Origin: Adiantum capillus-veneris
Taxonomy: Eukaryota > Streptophyta > Polypodiopsida > Polypodiales > Pteridaceae
NCBI GenBank assembly: GCA_014529385.2
Contig: CM043965.1
Coordinates: 17,997,912 to 18,055,911 of the forward strand
Direction: 5' to 3'
DNA: 58,000 bases
Both the position numbers and the translations under genes were made by a program. Below are positions 1-9,886 of this stretch, one piece after another. Numbering within the stretch: the first letter of the stretch is position 1; every line of letters begins with the position of its first letter. The notes under the pieces are model-generated. The model was not told where the DNA came from and searched no databases. It saw only the letters and a list, made by a program, of their open reading frames with translations.

Positions 1-890
1 AATTTTTAAAAAATACTTCCACTCCGATCCAAGAAAAGTTGTCTTCATCAAAGTTGTAGCTGATGAGCTAGAGATTTTGGCCATATTTTTTTAATAATTT
101 TTGCATCTTTTGTCTAGGAGATATGGCCAAAATGGCGGATGCCAGTTTTTTCAACTGTGGTGGAGACCACCCCCTCTACCTTTACACACACACACCCTTC
201 CTTTTCCACATTGAGACCTTCTCTAAAAATCAGCCATTATTCTTCTCACCCTCCTCTCCTTCCTCCTCTCTCTTAAGCTCAAAAACCCATCAAAATTCCT
301 CTTCTAATCACCTCTCAAGTCATGCTTAATCTTGTTGTAATTCATAAGTTCTCATTCAACCCCTTTCTATTATTACTAGATATGTATTGATTTTATGTAG
401 ATTCTTTACATTTTAAAATAAGGAAGCTCTTGGACTCAAGCTATGGAGGAAGGAGTGAATTGGTCAACAAATCACTTGGAAGGAGCTTCTTCATTGGTTG
501 AATGTCCCTAATCAAGCTTTATTTGTACAAATTACACTTGGATCTTAAACTCACTCCTAATCACTGATTGGAATGTGATTTGCTTATCCTACTCCTAAGT
601 ACAGAACTAAAAAAACATAAGAAATTGAATCAAACAAAACACACGATGGATTTCGGGTGAGATTTTAGTACTCAATCAAATTAGAGAAATTGAAGAGCAA
701 AAATGCTTTAACACATTCACTCACAGCTCCCTAAATCTCCTAAGAGAGGATCTAGCCGGTCCGCTGGCTCTAGACTCCACTAAGCTCTAAACCCTTGTCT
801 AGCAGCCTAACTAAGGTGTAAAATGGATTTGTGGATTGATCTTTTTTGAGGAGTCTAATTGCGCACTCGGTCACTCATCACCTAAGGTGC
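1..890 (-). other. Non-coding leader of a minus-strand Ty3/gypsy element, cut by window start
   Basis: Read on the minus strand, this stretch follows the primer binding site of LTR copy 1 and should be the 5' untranslated leader of the D family. It has no ORF resembling gag and only short AT-rich or pyrimidine-rich runs. The short ORF at 123-329 has low-complexity composition and I do not support it as a gene. The element body would continue beyond window position 1. The assignment rests only on adjacency to the primer site and LTR. Confidence 0.55.
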
Positions 891-892
891 AT

Positions 893-910
893 TCCCCGGC
901 AACGGCGCCA
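893..910 (-). promoter_or_regulatory. Primer binding site, tRNA-Asp type
   Basis: The minus strand reads TGGCGCCGTTGCCGGGGA, one base after the CA end of LTR copy 1. This is the complement expected for the 3' end of plant tRNA-Asp, the minus-strand primer of many plant Ty3/gypsy elements. It fixes the element's orientation: the LTR at 912-1820 is the 5' LTR abutting the internal region, and the body runs leftward. Confidence 0.9.
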
Positions 911-911
911 A

Positions 912-1820
912 TGTTTGCGGGTCACCGCGATGGACGTCCATAGAATAGCTCTCAAGCATCAGCATATTTATCAATACAGGGGAAGCGACTCGGATGAGGC
1001 ATGGGAACTCACTAGGATGTCAATCCTAATGAAGTGAACTCGAAGAGGTGCAACTTACTGACTCTACAAGCAAACCAAACGCATTACCGCCAAGTAATTT
1101 GCCTATGTCCTCCTACATCGTTCTTCAGTCATCACGCCCGTTTACCATGCAAATCATATCGGAATCGCACGAAACTTGAAGGGAAGCTACAAGGGATTAT
1201 CAGGAACATTTCCTATCACTGTCACAGCATTTTGGAGAGGTACAACGATCGCGATCGTTCGTCCCAAAGTCAGCAAAAACAGCAAATAGATGATCCTAAT
1301 GGGTCGTTTTAGGGTCCCTAAAGCCTCTCCTAGGGTCAAAACAACATAAAACACGCATATAGACACTCAAAACAACGATTTAAAGCCTCAAACCCGTAGT
1401 TGAAACCTACACCGAATCTTGAATGATTACACTTGAATGAAAGAGCAAGAGGAGAGGAACACAATGCAATAATCAAATCCGAATTTGGATTACCATGGCC
1501 ACAATGGCGAAGATTACAAGTTTGAACAAGAAGGAGCTCTCAAACGTACGCTGTCCTCTCAGTTCTCCATTAAAAATATTATATCAAACTTCTAAAAAAT
1601 GACCTTTATAGATTAGGTCTTTACAAAATAGCTTGTCCGGCCATAAGCTCCCAAACCTGTAACTTGCTCTCTAATATACAAATGCTCCCACAAGAATAAT
1701 CATACATCCTTTGACAATTTCTCGGCTTAGAGATGCTTCTTTACAAAAGAATTTTACAATGGTTTCTCAGACAAATATGATCCTCGGGCAACGGCCGCTG
1801 GTTGCTTCGTCCGCCAAACA
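912..1820 (-). repeat. LTR copy 1 of the D family (adjacent to primer site)
   Basis: A 909-bp LTR. On the minus strand it starts TGTTTGG and ends CAAACA, with short inverted ends. It is closely similar to the copies at 1830-2738 and 2748-3657 and, in the opposite orientation, to 54353-55261. It carries the 12-bp palindrome CGATCGCGATCG at 1246-1257. The boundaries come from aligning all four copies by eye. Confidence 0.93.
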
Positions 1821-1829
1821 CGGCGCCAA
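1821..1829 (-). other. 9-bp LTR spacer made of a truncated primer site
   Basis: The minus strand reads TTGGCGCCG: one spacer base plus the first 8 bases of the tRNA-Asp primer site. It lies directly between the end of LTR copy 2 and the start of LTR copy 1. The identical 9 bp recurs at 2739-2747. Confidence 0.9.
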
Positions 1830-2738
1830 TGTTTGCAGGTAGCCGCAACGAACGTCCATAGCATAGCTCTCAAGCATCAACATATTTATCAATACAGGGG
1901 AAGCGGCTCGGATGAGGCATGGGAACTCACTAGGGTGTCAATCCTAATGAAGTGAACTCGAAGAGGTGCAACTTACTGACTCTACACGCAAACCAAACGC
2001 ATTACCGCCAAGTAATTTGCCTATGTCCTCCTACATCTTTCTTCAGTCATCACGCCCGTTTACCATGCAAATCATATCAGAATCGCACGAAACTTGAAGG
2101 GAAGCTACAAGGGATTATCAGGAACATTTCCTATCACTGTCACAGCATTTTGGAGAGGTACAACGATCGCGATCGTTCGTCCCAAAGTTAGCAAAAACAG
2201 CAAATAGATGATCCTAATGGGTCGTTTTAGGGTCCCTAAAGCCTCTCCTAGGGTCAAAAAAACATAAAACACGCATATAGACACTCAAAACAACGATTTA
2301 AAGCCTCAAGCCCGTAGTTGAAACCTACACCGAATCTTGAATGATTACACTTGAATGAAAGAGCAAGAGGAGAGGAACACAATGCAATAATCAAATCCGA
2401 ATTTGGATTACCATGGCCGCAATGGCGAAGATTACAAGTTTGAACAAGAAGGATCTCTCAAACGTACGTTGTCCTCGCAGTTCTCCATTAAAAAGATTAT
2501 ATCAAACTTCTAAAAAATGACCTTTATAGATTAGGTCTTTACAAAATAGCTTGTCCAGCCATAAGCTCCCAAACCTCTAACTGGCTCTTTAATATACAAT
2601 TGCTCCCATAAGAATAATCATACATCCTTTGACAATTTCTCGGCTTAGAGGTGCTTCTTTACAAAAGAATTTTACAATGGTTTCTCAAAAAAATATGAGC
2701 CTCGGGAAACGGCCACTGGTTGCTTCGTCCACCAAACA
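1830..2738 (-). repeat. LTR copy 2 of the D family
   Basis: A 909-bp LTR with the same ends as copy 1, abutted on both sides by the 9-bp partial primer site. There is no internal retrotransposon sequence between this copy and its neighbours. It differs from copies 1 and 3 by scattered substitutions, so the triplication is not a perfect recent duplicate. Confidence 0.93.
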
Positions 2739-2747
2739 CGGCGCCAA

Positions 2748-3657
2748 TGTTTGCAGGTCGCCGCAACGGACGTCCATAGCATAGCTCTCAAGCATCAACA
2801 TATTTATCAATACAGGGGAAGCGACTCGGATGAGGCATGGGAACTTACTAGGGTGTCAATCCTAATGAAGTGAACTTGAAGAGGTGCAACTTACTAACTC
2901 TACAAGCAAATCAAACGCATTACCGCCAAGTAATCTGCCTATGTCCTCCTACACCGTTCTTCAGTCATCACGCCCGTTTACCATGCAAATCATATCAGAA
3001 TCGCACGAAACTTGAAGGGAAGCTACAGGGGATTATCAGGAACATATTCTATCATTGTCATAGCATTTTGGAGAGGTACAAAGATCGCGATCGTTCATCC
3101 CAAAGTCAGCAAAAACAGCAAACAGATGATCCTAATGGGTCGTTTTAGGGTCCCTAAAGCCTCTCCTAGGGTCGAAACAACATAAAACACGTATATAGAC
3201 ACTCAAAGCAAGGATTTAAGGCCTCAAACTCGTAGTTGAAAACCTACACCGAATCTTGAATGATTACACTTGAATGAAAGAGCAAGAGGAAAGGAACACA
3301 ATGCAATAATCAAATCCGAATTTGGATTACCGTGGCCGCAATGGCGAAGATTACAAGTTTGAACAAGAAGGAGCTCTCAAACGTACGTTGTCCTCTCAGT
3401 TCTCCATTAAGAAGATTATATCAAACTTCTAAAAAATGACCTTTATAGATTAGGTATTTACAAAATAGCTTGTCCGGCCATAAGCTCCCAAACCTCTAAT
3501 TGGCTCTCTAATATACAATTGCTCCCATAAGAATAATCATACATCCTTTGACAATTTCTCGGCTTAGAGATGCTTCTTTACAAAAGAATTTTACAATGGT
3601 TTCTCATAAAAATATGATCCTCGGGCAACGGCCGCTGGTTGCTTCGTCCGCCAAACA
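2748..3657 (-). repeat. LTR copy 3 of the D family (outer 5' LTR)
   Basis: A 910-bp LTR, the outermost of the tandem triplet in element sense. Its outer edge at 3657 abuts TTGTC (3658-3662), which is GACAA on the minus strand and matches the 5 bp after the plus-strand D LTR at 55262-55266. Beyond that lies single-copy-like flank also present at 6395-6550. Confidence 0.93.
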
Positions 3658-3662
3658 TTGTC
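3658..3662 (-). repeat. 5-bp target site duplication, left partner (GACAA on minus)
   Basis: TTGTC on the plus strand lies right outside LTR copy 3. The reverse complement, GACAA, follows the plus-strand LTR at 55262-55266. An uninterrupted relative of the target with a single TTGTC is at 6395-6399. Confidence 0.75.
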
Positions 3663-3800
3663 TTTCATCCGCTTCATCAACTATGATAACAAAATACAGT
3701 GAGAGCTGGCTATCCACAAGCACTTCCCTCAAAAGCATTCAAGCTATCACATACTTGGTTACTATCTCTAGCTCCATGCAATCCTCAAGCGTAATCACGT
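3658..3800. repeat. Target flank, diverged copy of 6395-6540
   Basis: About 143 bp beginning TTGTCTTTCATCC match 6395-6540 closely. Similarity stops near 3800, just after the shared GTAATCA. No function recognised. Its value is that it identifies the sequence into which the D-family element inserted. Confidence 0.8.
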
Positions 3801-4383
3801 TTCAAACCTCTATTGCAAGAGGTATTTGAAGGGAAAAGTGGGCCTGAAGAAGGAGATGTAGGTCTCATAGCTAGAGGAGAGAGAGAGTAGATGTGGAAGC
3901 CTTAGAGAAAGAAAAGAGGAGAGAAAATGTCAGCACGTTTTTTGCAAGACCCCCTTTTAGGGAGGGGGAGATAGTAGCCTCTAGAGAGAGAAAGAGTGGG
4001 TTTTTACCCCAGATTTATGGAGAAAGGTTCAAATTTTCTTGTTTTCTAATTTTATTAATAAAGAAAAGACTCCTCCACCTCTACGCCTATACGTTTGACC
4101 ACTCACTTAAAGGACCTATCACACCCACCATTTTAGTCCACATGGCATTCCCCCATTTGCTCATTCCTTAATCCCCATTTTAATCCCGTGTCAAGGCCCT
4201 ATTATACCCCATTCCCTTCCTAATGTGAATACTACATTTATTTATCCATGGCCATGTTCTGCCTATGGCAGGATTCCCTATAGTTTGGTTAATTCTTAGA
4301 TGACTTTCCAAGATTGGATTACCAAGGTGTTTGGACCTTATCTAAATAATTTTATCAGGATGTTTATGGTTGATATATAACGC
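3801..4383. other. Unassigned non-coding stretch
   Basis: It holds purine-rich runs near 3860-3990 and ordinary AT-rich sequence. Short ORFs such as 3893-4171 show no recognisable domain. I see no gene, LTR end or inverted repeat. Confidence 0.4.
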
Positions 4384-6560
4384 TACAAAGCAGGGAAAAA
4401 TAGTGGGGCCTAGCATCGGACGGGATATATTATGCGGCGGGACAACAAAGCAGGGAAAAATAGTGGGACCTAGCATCGGATGACCACGAGCTTCAGCCGG
4501 ATGGGGAGAGCGAAGACAAGACGGGAGCCATGGGCAACAATCAATGCAATGCAAGCTATGGTAATGGCTGATCAACCACTTGCAACGAGAATAGTGGCAA
4601 GAGAGTCTCGAATGACTGAGAGCTGCCAAACACTCAACAGGTGAATCACCACAGCACTGAGCCCAAGCGCCCAATCATGGCACTCAGGATGTGTTGGGCC
4701 AAAATTTCTTGTGTATATTTCACTACAAAGGGCACCATAAACTGGGAATATAATCAGCTTTTGAAACATTGGGGCCCAGCATCTTTATGCTCTTATACAA
4801 GATCTGGCACACTATCAATTTGTTCCTATCTTGTTAAAAGCAGAAGTATATCACCCTTCACCTCCGCTAAACATATCTGCATAAAAACAAAAAGTTTAGC
4901 ATCTATATAGGAAATGTTATCCTTGGAATAGTGAAAATGTTACAATAAAAAAGTACCCAGTAAATCAAGTGTAGTGTAGGTTACTATAATACGCAAATAA
5001 TTATGTTGACTTGTAAGGTCCTTAACACTAGAATGGTAACAGGACACTTTTATGTCCTTGGACACTTTTGTGTCCTGTTAAGTGACCATTTTGCTTGAAT
5101 TATTTGAAGAGTATGAAAATGAATTTCTAGGTGCTATATATCCACAAAGTTGCCTTATAAGATGAAAAAAACTTAGCATTTTTTTTTTAGTATCGATCTC
5201 ACCATTAACCTTACTCTTGCACAACATTTTTGAACCTGAACTATGTGAAAAAACGGGTTCTGTGTTTTGCTTTTTTTCAATTTTTGGCAACTATACCACT
5301 CTAAACTTCATGTTTGTGAGGTTTAGATGGCTAGAGGTTATGCCTTCATAGTTCTCAACATGGTTTGATGCTTGTAGGGAGAGCTAAGTGTTAAAATTGA
5401 AAGTTATGACCAATTTACAAGAATTGCATAATCCTGTTTTTTTTGCCAAAATTAGCACTTTTATGATTTTTTTGGTGGCTTTCTTGATATCCAAATTCAA
5501 TTTTGATTGTGTAAGTGTAATGTATAACATAAAGCTAATCTTCCTTGAGTTTTGGGGGACCTAATGTGCTATATAGCATAGTATATGATGATGGTTGAGT
5601 TTTTTGATTGCTGAAGAATATGATACATTTTAGAGTAGCAAGTATAACTTTCTCAATATTGCTAGTTTCTTAGGCCAATTGTGTGTATTTTGTAGGTGGT
5701 GACCATATCTAATCATAGACTACAAACTTGGCTAGATATTGAGTAGTTTCTATGGGTTTCTAAAGGTCATAATGCTAAACCCAGTTTTTTCATGTTTGTT
5801 GTATTTAGCACTTTATCATTGCCCCCAAGGTTCCAATTGTAAGAGATCCATTATCCTTTTGACATGCTCCATGGCTCCTTTTGAATCCAGAGGCCCAAAG
5901 GGAACTAAGAAAACGAGTATATAGTATCTGTATTGAGCGTGACTATAGAAACTTTGATGATAGGTCCGCACAATGGCAAAAATGCAACTTTTTGTACCTT
6001 TTTTTTTGCCCAAAAAAAAATTAGTGAGTTAAAAGCAACCACATGTTTTTCTCACCAACCCATTGAAGTTCATGGGGCATTTTATCTCATGTCCTATAAA
6101 AATCTCCACTCTTATTTATATGCAATCAACCGTAAGAAATTGTTGTTTTGGGCAAAATGCACTGGTCCATCAACTTTGGAGGCTTGTAGTGACCAAGGGA
6201 TGAGAAAAATTACAAGTTTCTCATTTTTTCCATATGTAGTAGTCATTGAACTATAAGGTCATGAAAGGATTTTTCAAAATGAGTGAATCTACTATGGTTT
6301 TGGAATTTTTTCCCAAAACCCTGAAAGGACACTTTTATGTCGTGTTAGGTTACCATTCTAGTGTTAAGCAACCCAATGAGGATATTAGAGGGTATTGTCT
6401 TTCATCCACTTCATCAACTAAGATAACAAAATACAGTGAGAGTTAGCTATACACAAGAACTTCCCTCAAAAGCATTCAAGCCGTCACATACTTGGTTACT
6501 ATCTCCAGCTTCATGCAATCCTCAAGCGTAATCATGTAACCAACTTGTCCATTAAGCCTG
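4384..6560 (-). repeat. Copy R1 of a dispersed repeat, interrupted by a TIR element
   Basis: The part at 4384-5025 is the reverse complement of 55285-55890 and of 56746-57350. Past the inserted element, 6364-6395 matches the first bases after the D LTR and 6395-6540 matches 3658-3800. R1 thus preserves the order of a site that is split elsewhere in the window. It contains a local duplication of about 36 bp (4384-4420 and 4443-4480). Minus-strand ORFs, for example 6476-6661 (61 aa), have no domain I recognise and may be remnants of an old transposon. Confidence 0.75.
5026..6363. mobile_element. 1,338-bp non-autonomous DNA transposon with 15-bp TIRs and TTAA duplication
   Basis: The left end starts CACTAGAATGGTAAC at 5026 and the right end is its exact reverse complement, ending at 6363. 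TTAA flanks both sides (5022-5025 and 6364-6367). The related copies at about 55290 and 56755 read CTTAAG at this point with a single TTAA and no insert, which documents the empty site. Just inside the left end are two short hairpins of the form GGACAC-TTTT-GTGTCC (the first imperfect). ORFs inside (for example 5739-5924 and 5933-6256) are short and unlike any transposase, so the element is probably non-autonomous. The ends begin CACTA, but the 4-bp TTAA duplication does not fit the 3-bp CACTA rule. Superfamily unknown. Confidence 0.82.
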
Positions 6561-7716
6561 CAATCGAATTCCTCAACAACCCTCTTAGCTTCAGACATTG
6601 TGGCCACTATTTGAGGTTGTGAGCGGCCAAGTTTTCCTTTTGTTGTGTACCATGGTTCCATTAGATATTGTCTAACTTGTGTTGTTTTTTCTGAATTAAA
6701 TTATCTGACAACAATTAAAATTTGGTTCTACTCTAATCAACTAATGGGTGCCACAAGAATTTCCTCTACAAGTTTCGCATCCCTTTCATCCACATTTCCC
6801 ATGATCTCATCCCTTTCTCAATAGAAGACGAATAGTTCCAAAGAATCCTTGTGATCCGCATTAACCAAAAGGAGGCAATTCTTACTGGGGATGCCCATAG
6901 GATGTGGAGAAGCCAAGCAAAGAAAGACCCTTTAAAAGATCCACGTAGAGACAAACACTCCACTCTACTCAAACCTCTACCTTCTTTGGCATGGTCTACT
7001 CTCGTTGCCTTTGCTTTTTATGTCGCTATCTTTTGGAATTTTTGTGGAAATTTGTGGTGTTTGCATTCTTCAAATCAATATTAGACAATCAAGGTAATCA
7101 ATGAGTAGAGCATCTGTATTGAGTGGTGTTTCTCTTCTACAATGTAACATTATCATTGAGAGAAGTTCTACGAAATAAGATCAAGATCAATAAGGGTGCA
7201 TTCAAACTGCACATGAAACATATATGCCATTTTTCACCCAAAAATAACGAGAATGCTTGCATTGTCCACTATGGCCATCACACACAATAGTGGAAAAGCA
7301 CATTGCTGCAATCTGTAGACTCATGTGATTCTTTGCAGCAGGTGTGCACATGCCATGGGTGGGTTGCGTAGGTTGGAACATCACTGAGATCTCGTAGGCG
7401 TGAGTGCTCATTCCAACGAAGCATGGTTAAGACCAAAGCATGTGCATTCTGAACCCCTTCAAGTTACACATTCTGTGTTATTGGTCCACATAGGAGAAAG
7501 TCATTATGTGTATGGTAGTGTGAACCTAGCCTAAATAAAGATCATAGTTGGTGAGACATTCATGCCCCATATAGTAATGGGGCAAGAGAATCATCACATT
7601 TTTCAACCAGAACTATAGCAAAGAAAAATTTGTGCGTGAATGGGAATACCCATTAAAAAGGATGTCTCATTCATGCTAGTGGAGATGAGCTAAGAGTTGA
7701 AGTCTATTAGGTCGGA
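6561..7716. other. Unassigned non-coding stretch
   Basis: AT-rich sequence with short ORFs on both strands (6766-6972 minus, 6851-7084 plus, 7202-7411 minus). None has a recognisable domain, and those that overlap are shadows of each other. No inverted ends, LTR signature or long tandem repeat seen. Confidence 0.4.
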
Positions 7717-8115
7717 AAATAGTTTGCCTAAATAGCATATATATAGTTAGAATGGAGTCTTGATAATCTTGGGTGCCTAGATGTACAATGCACAAGTGAA
7801 ACCCTAGGTGTAGAACATCGTGGTGAACAACTCATTGTGTAGAGACTCTCTTGCTACGAGAGATAGCTCAGTACTATTTGGCAATCATGGATGTGGTGTG
7901 CCTAAGCTTGTAATGATTTATCAAATAGTATGCCTCAATAGCATATATAGCTAGAATGGAATCTTGATAATCTTGGGTGACTAGTTAATGCACAAGTGAA
8001 CCCTAGGTGTAGAACATCGTGGTGAACAACTCATTATGTGTAGACTCTCTTGCTACGCGAGTTAGCTCAATACTGTTTGGCAATCATTGATGTGGTGTTC
8101 CTAAGCTCTCTATGC
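7717..8115. repeat. Two-unit tandem duplication, about 200 bp per unit
   Basis: The unit at 7717-7920 (with AGTTTGCCTAAATAGC) is repeated at 7923-8115 (AGTATGCCTCAATAGC) with about 90 percent similarity by eye and a few small deletions. No coding potential was recognised. It is an old local duplication. Confidence 0.8.
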
Positions 8116-8684
8116 TCATAAGACCCTATTACTAATGCAATGCTCTAATTTTCTCACTACTTGTCTCTCCTATTCTTAATAGGGCTTATGTATGCATGTG
8201 ACTAAACTAGGAACAATTACTAATCGATGCTTAATATCTCTCTTTTTCTCTTTTAAACACTCTCTTGTTCCGGCATTCTCATGCATGATTTGATTTGAGG
8301 TTAGGATACATGGATAAAGGGGAACTTGTGTCCAAGATAGAAGTGTTTAAATCTTCTTCTCTTGCTTTTCGCTTGCGGTTGATAGTTGCTCCATAATCAC
8401 AGTAATATCTGTCTATTCTTCTAGTTGTCTATGGTTAACCTCTTGCAAATTTTTGAACTCCTCCTAGGATTGTTCATGCAATCCATTTTACTCTTCTAAA
8501 AAACATTTCCACCTTGGGTCGTGTAGTCAAGTAGTGGTGTGTACTTTCCATATCATGGATACGTTGTTGTCGGCTGCATGAATCATTCTTCATCTTGTCG
8601 ATGATGAGGTGAGAAAAACTTGTGTAATCTTCAATGTCCTTCATGGGGCCCATTTGTGATGTGTCGGCTTCCCTTTGTCTATCC
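8116..8684. other. Flank of element A, no clear gene
   Basis: This is the target DNA of element A. A minus-strand ORF at 8474-8686 (70 aa, rich in charged residues) begins next to the insertion site, so it could be a fragment of an older protein-coding repeat cut by A. I do not recognise it and do not call it a gene. Confidence 0.35.
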
Positions 8685-8689
8685 ATATC
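8685..8689 (+). repeat. Target site duplication ATATC, left
   Basis: ATATC lies directly before the TG of the 5' LTR at 8690 and again directly after the CA of the 3' LTR (17269-17273). This 5-bp duplication is normal for Ty3/gypsy integration and shows that element A is complete and unrearranged at its ends. Confidence 0.95.
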
Positions 8690-8985
8690 TGTTAACCCTC
8701 ACGGCACACGGACACCCATCACCTACGATGGACGCGTATTATGTATTTGGTAGAGTCAGGTACCGGGCTTGTCGGACCAATAGGGAAAGGTAGAGTGATC
8801 TCCGATGAGAGGCGCACTTTAACTTGGACATTCAAGGGATTAGTTGGTTAAGCATGGGCGCCCAAGTGTGAATGGGGTGAGCTCCTATAAAAGCCAACTA
8901 AACCTAATTTTTACTCATTCTCTCATTTGTGCAATTGAAGAGTGCTCTTGCTCCATCTCCATCTTCTTCTTCTTCTTCACCTCCT

Positions 8986-9020
<35 letters not shown>

Positions 9021-9270
9021 GAGAGTGTGTGTGCGATCGAGCATTACGAAGGCACGACGGCGGCGAAGCGGTTGAGCGCGGCACGACTGCAGCTTCTTCT
9101 TCATCGCGGCGAGGAATCCACCATGAAGGCGAGCGTAGAGCGGTGAGTGACACACCCTTTGTTTTCTTGAGCTTGCTAGTTTAGGCTTGTTGTGTGCTTG
9201 GAGCCGTTTGTGGCTCGCATACGGTGTATTGGCAAGTCCCTTGCTTCGACAGTGCGGCAAGGAGCGCACA
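8690..9270 (+). repeat. 5' LTR of element A, with promoter
   Basis: 581 bp, TGTTAACCC to GCGCACA. A TATA box, TATAAAAG, lies at 8885-8892, and a GT/GA microsatellite lies downstream near 8985-9028. Differences from the 3' LTR: T/G in the context GTGATCTCC, C/G in TTTACTCATT, and T/C in CCACCATGAAGG, plus one dinucleotide shift. Confidence 0.96.
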
Positions 9271-9274
9271 TTTT

Positions 9275-9292
9275 TGGCGCCGCTGCCGGGGA
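9275..9292 (+). promoter_or_regulatory. Primer binding site of element A, tRNA-Asp type
   Basis: TGGCGCCGCTGCCGGGGA begins four bases after the LTR. It differs by one base from the D-family site at 893-910 (GTTG to GCTG), so both families use the same tRNA class. Confidence 0.93.
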
Positions 9293-9454
9293 TATGCCCT
9301 ACACTAAGCTCGGTTAGCACTTTACGCTTCCTTGTGGTGCAATTTCTATCATAGGAAAGGCGGGGAAGGGGTGTGTGGAGATTTCTGTTTTTTGCGTTTT
9401 CTGCAATTTCTGCGTTTTCTGCGTTTTGAGATAGATCGGGATCGGGATCATTTT

Positions 9455-9502
9455 CCCAAGCCCAAGCCCAAGCCCAAGCCCAAGCCCAGGCCCAGGCCCA
9501 GG
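9455..9502 (+). repeat. Hexamer tandem repeat CCCAAG/CCCAGG in the element A leader
   Basis: Eight consecutive 6-bp units: five CCCAAG then three CCCAGG. It lies in the untranslated leader between primer site and gag. The hexamer leaves both strands open and explains long spurious Pro-Lys and Trp-Ala ORFs here. Confidence 0.9.
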
Positions 9503-9886
9503 CCTCAGTCCTCAGTCTTATGATATATACTAGACTCACTCTTATATATATACCCTACTCCCTCAAGAGAGAATGAGAGCATGTGGGACAAGTCCTCCAC
9601 TCTCCTCCTTTCTCTTCCCACTTGCACCCTTAGACTTTCTAGTTTGGGCCTAGTTCCCTACTGGAAATTGACAGTTTTAGGGATTCCGAGGGCATAGAGT
9701 GACCAAACGGAGGGCTGTAAAGCACGGCACGACCCTCTGACCGATACGCTCGTTTCGAGCTATCACACGGCCCATTCCACGACACGCTCTAAAAAATCTA
9801 GCAAAAAAACAAACAAAAAACACGCTAAAAACTAGTCACAAGGCCTCCTAGAGCAGCTTTTTGACACCTTAGGGTATCAAAAGCAC

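Noticed and set aside
846-3148. Three repeated ORFs (about 80-92 aa) in the tandem LTRs
   Set aside because: They recur only because the LTR recurs. They lie antisense to the LTR in an untranslated region and show no domain.
8904-9539. Long minus-strand ORF (211 aa) with Ala-Trp repeats over the element A leader
   Set aside because: It is the antisense of the LTR and the CCCAAG hexamer array. The composition is set by the repeats and there is no domain.
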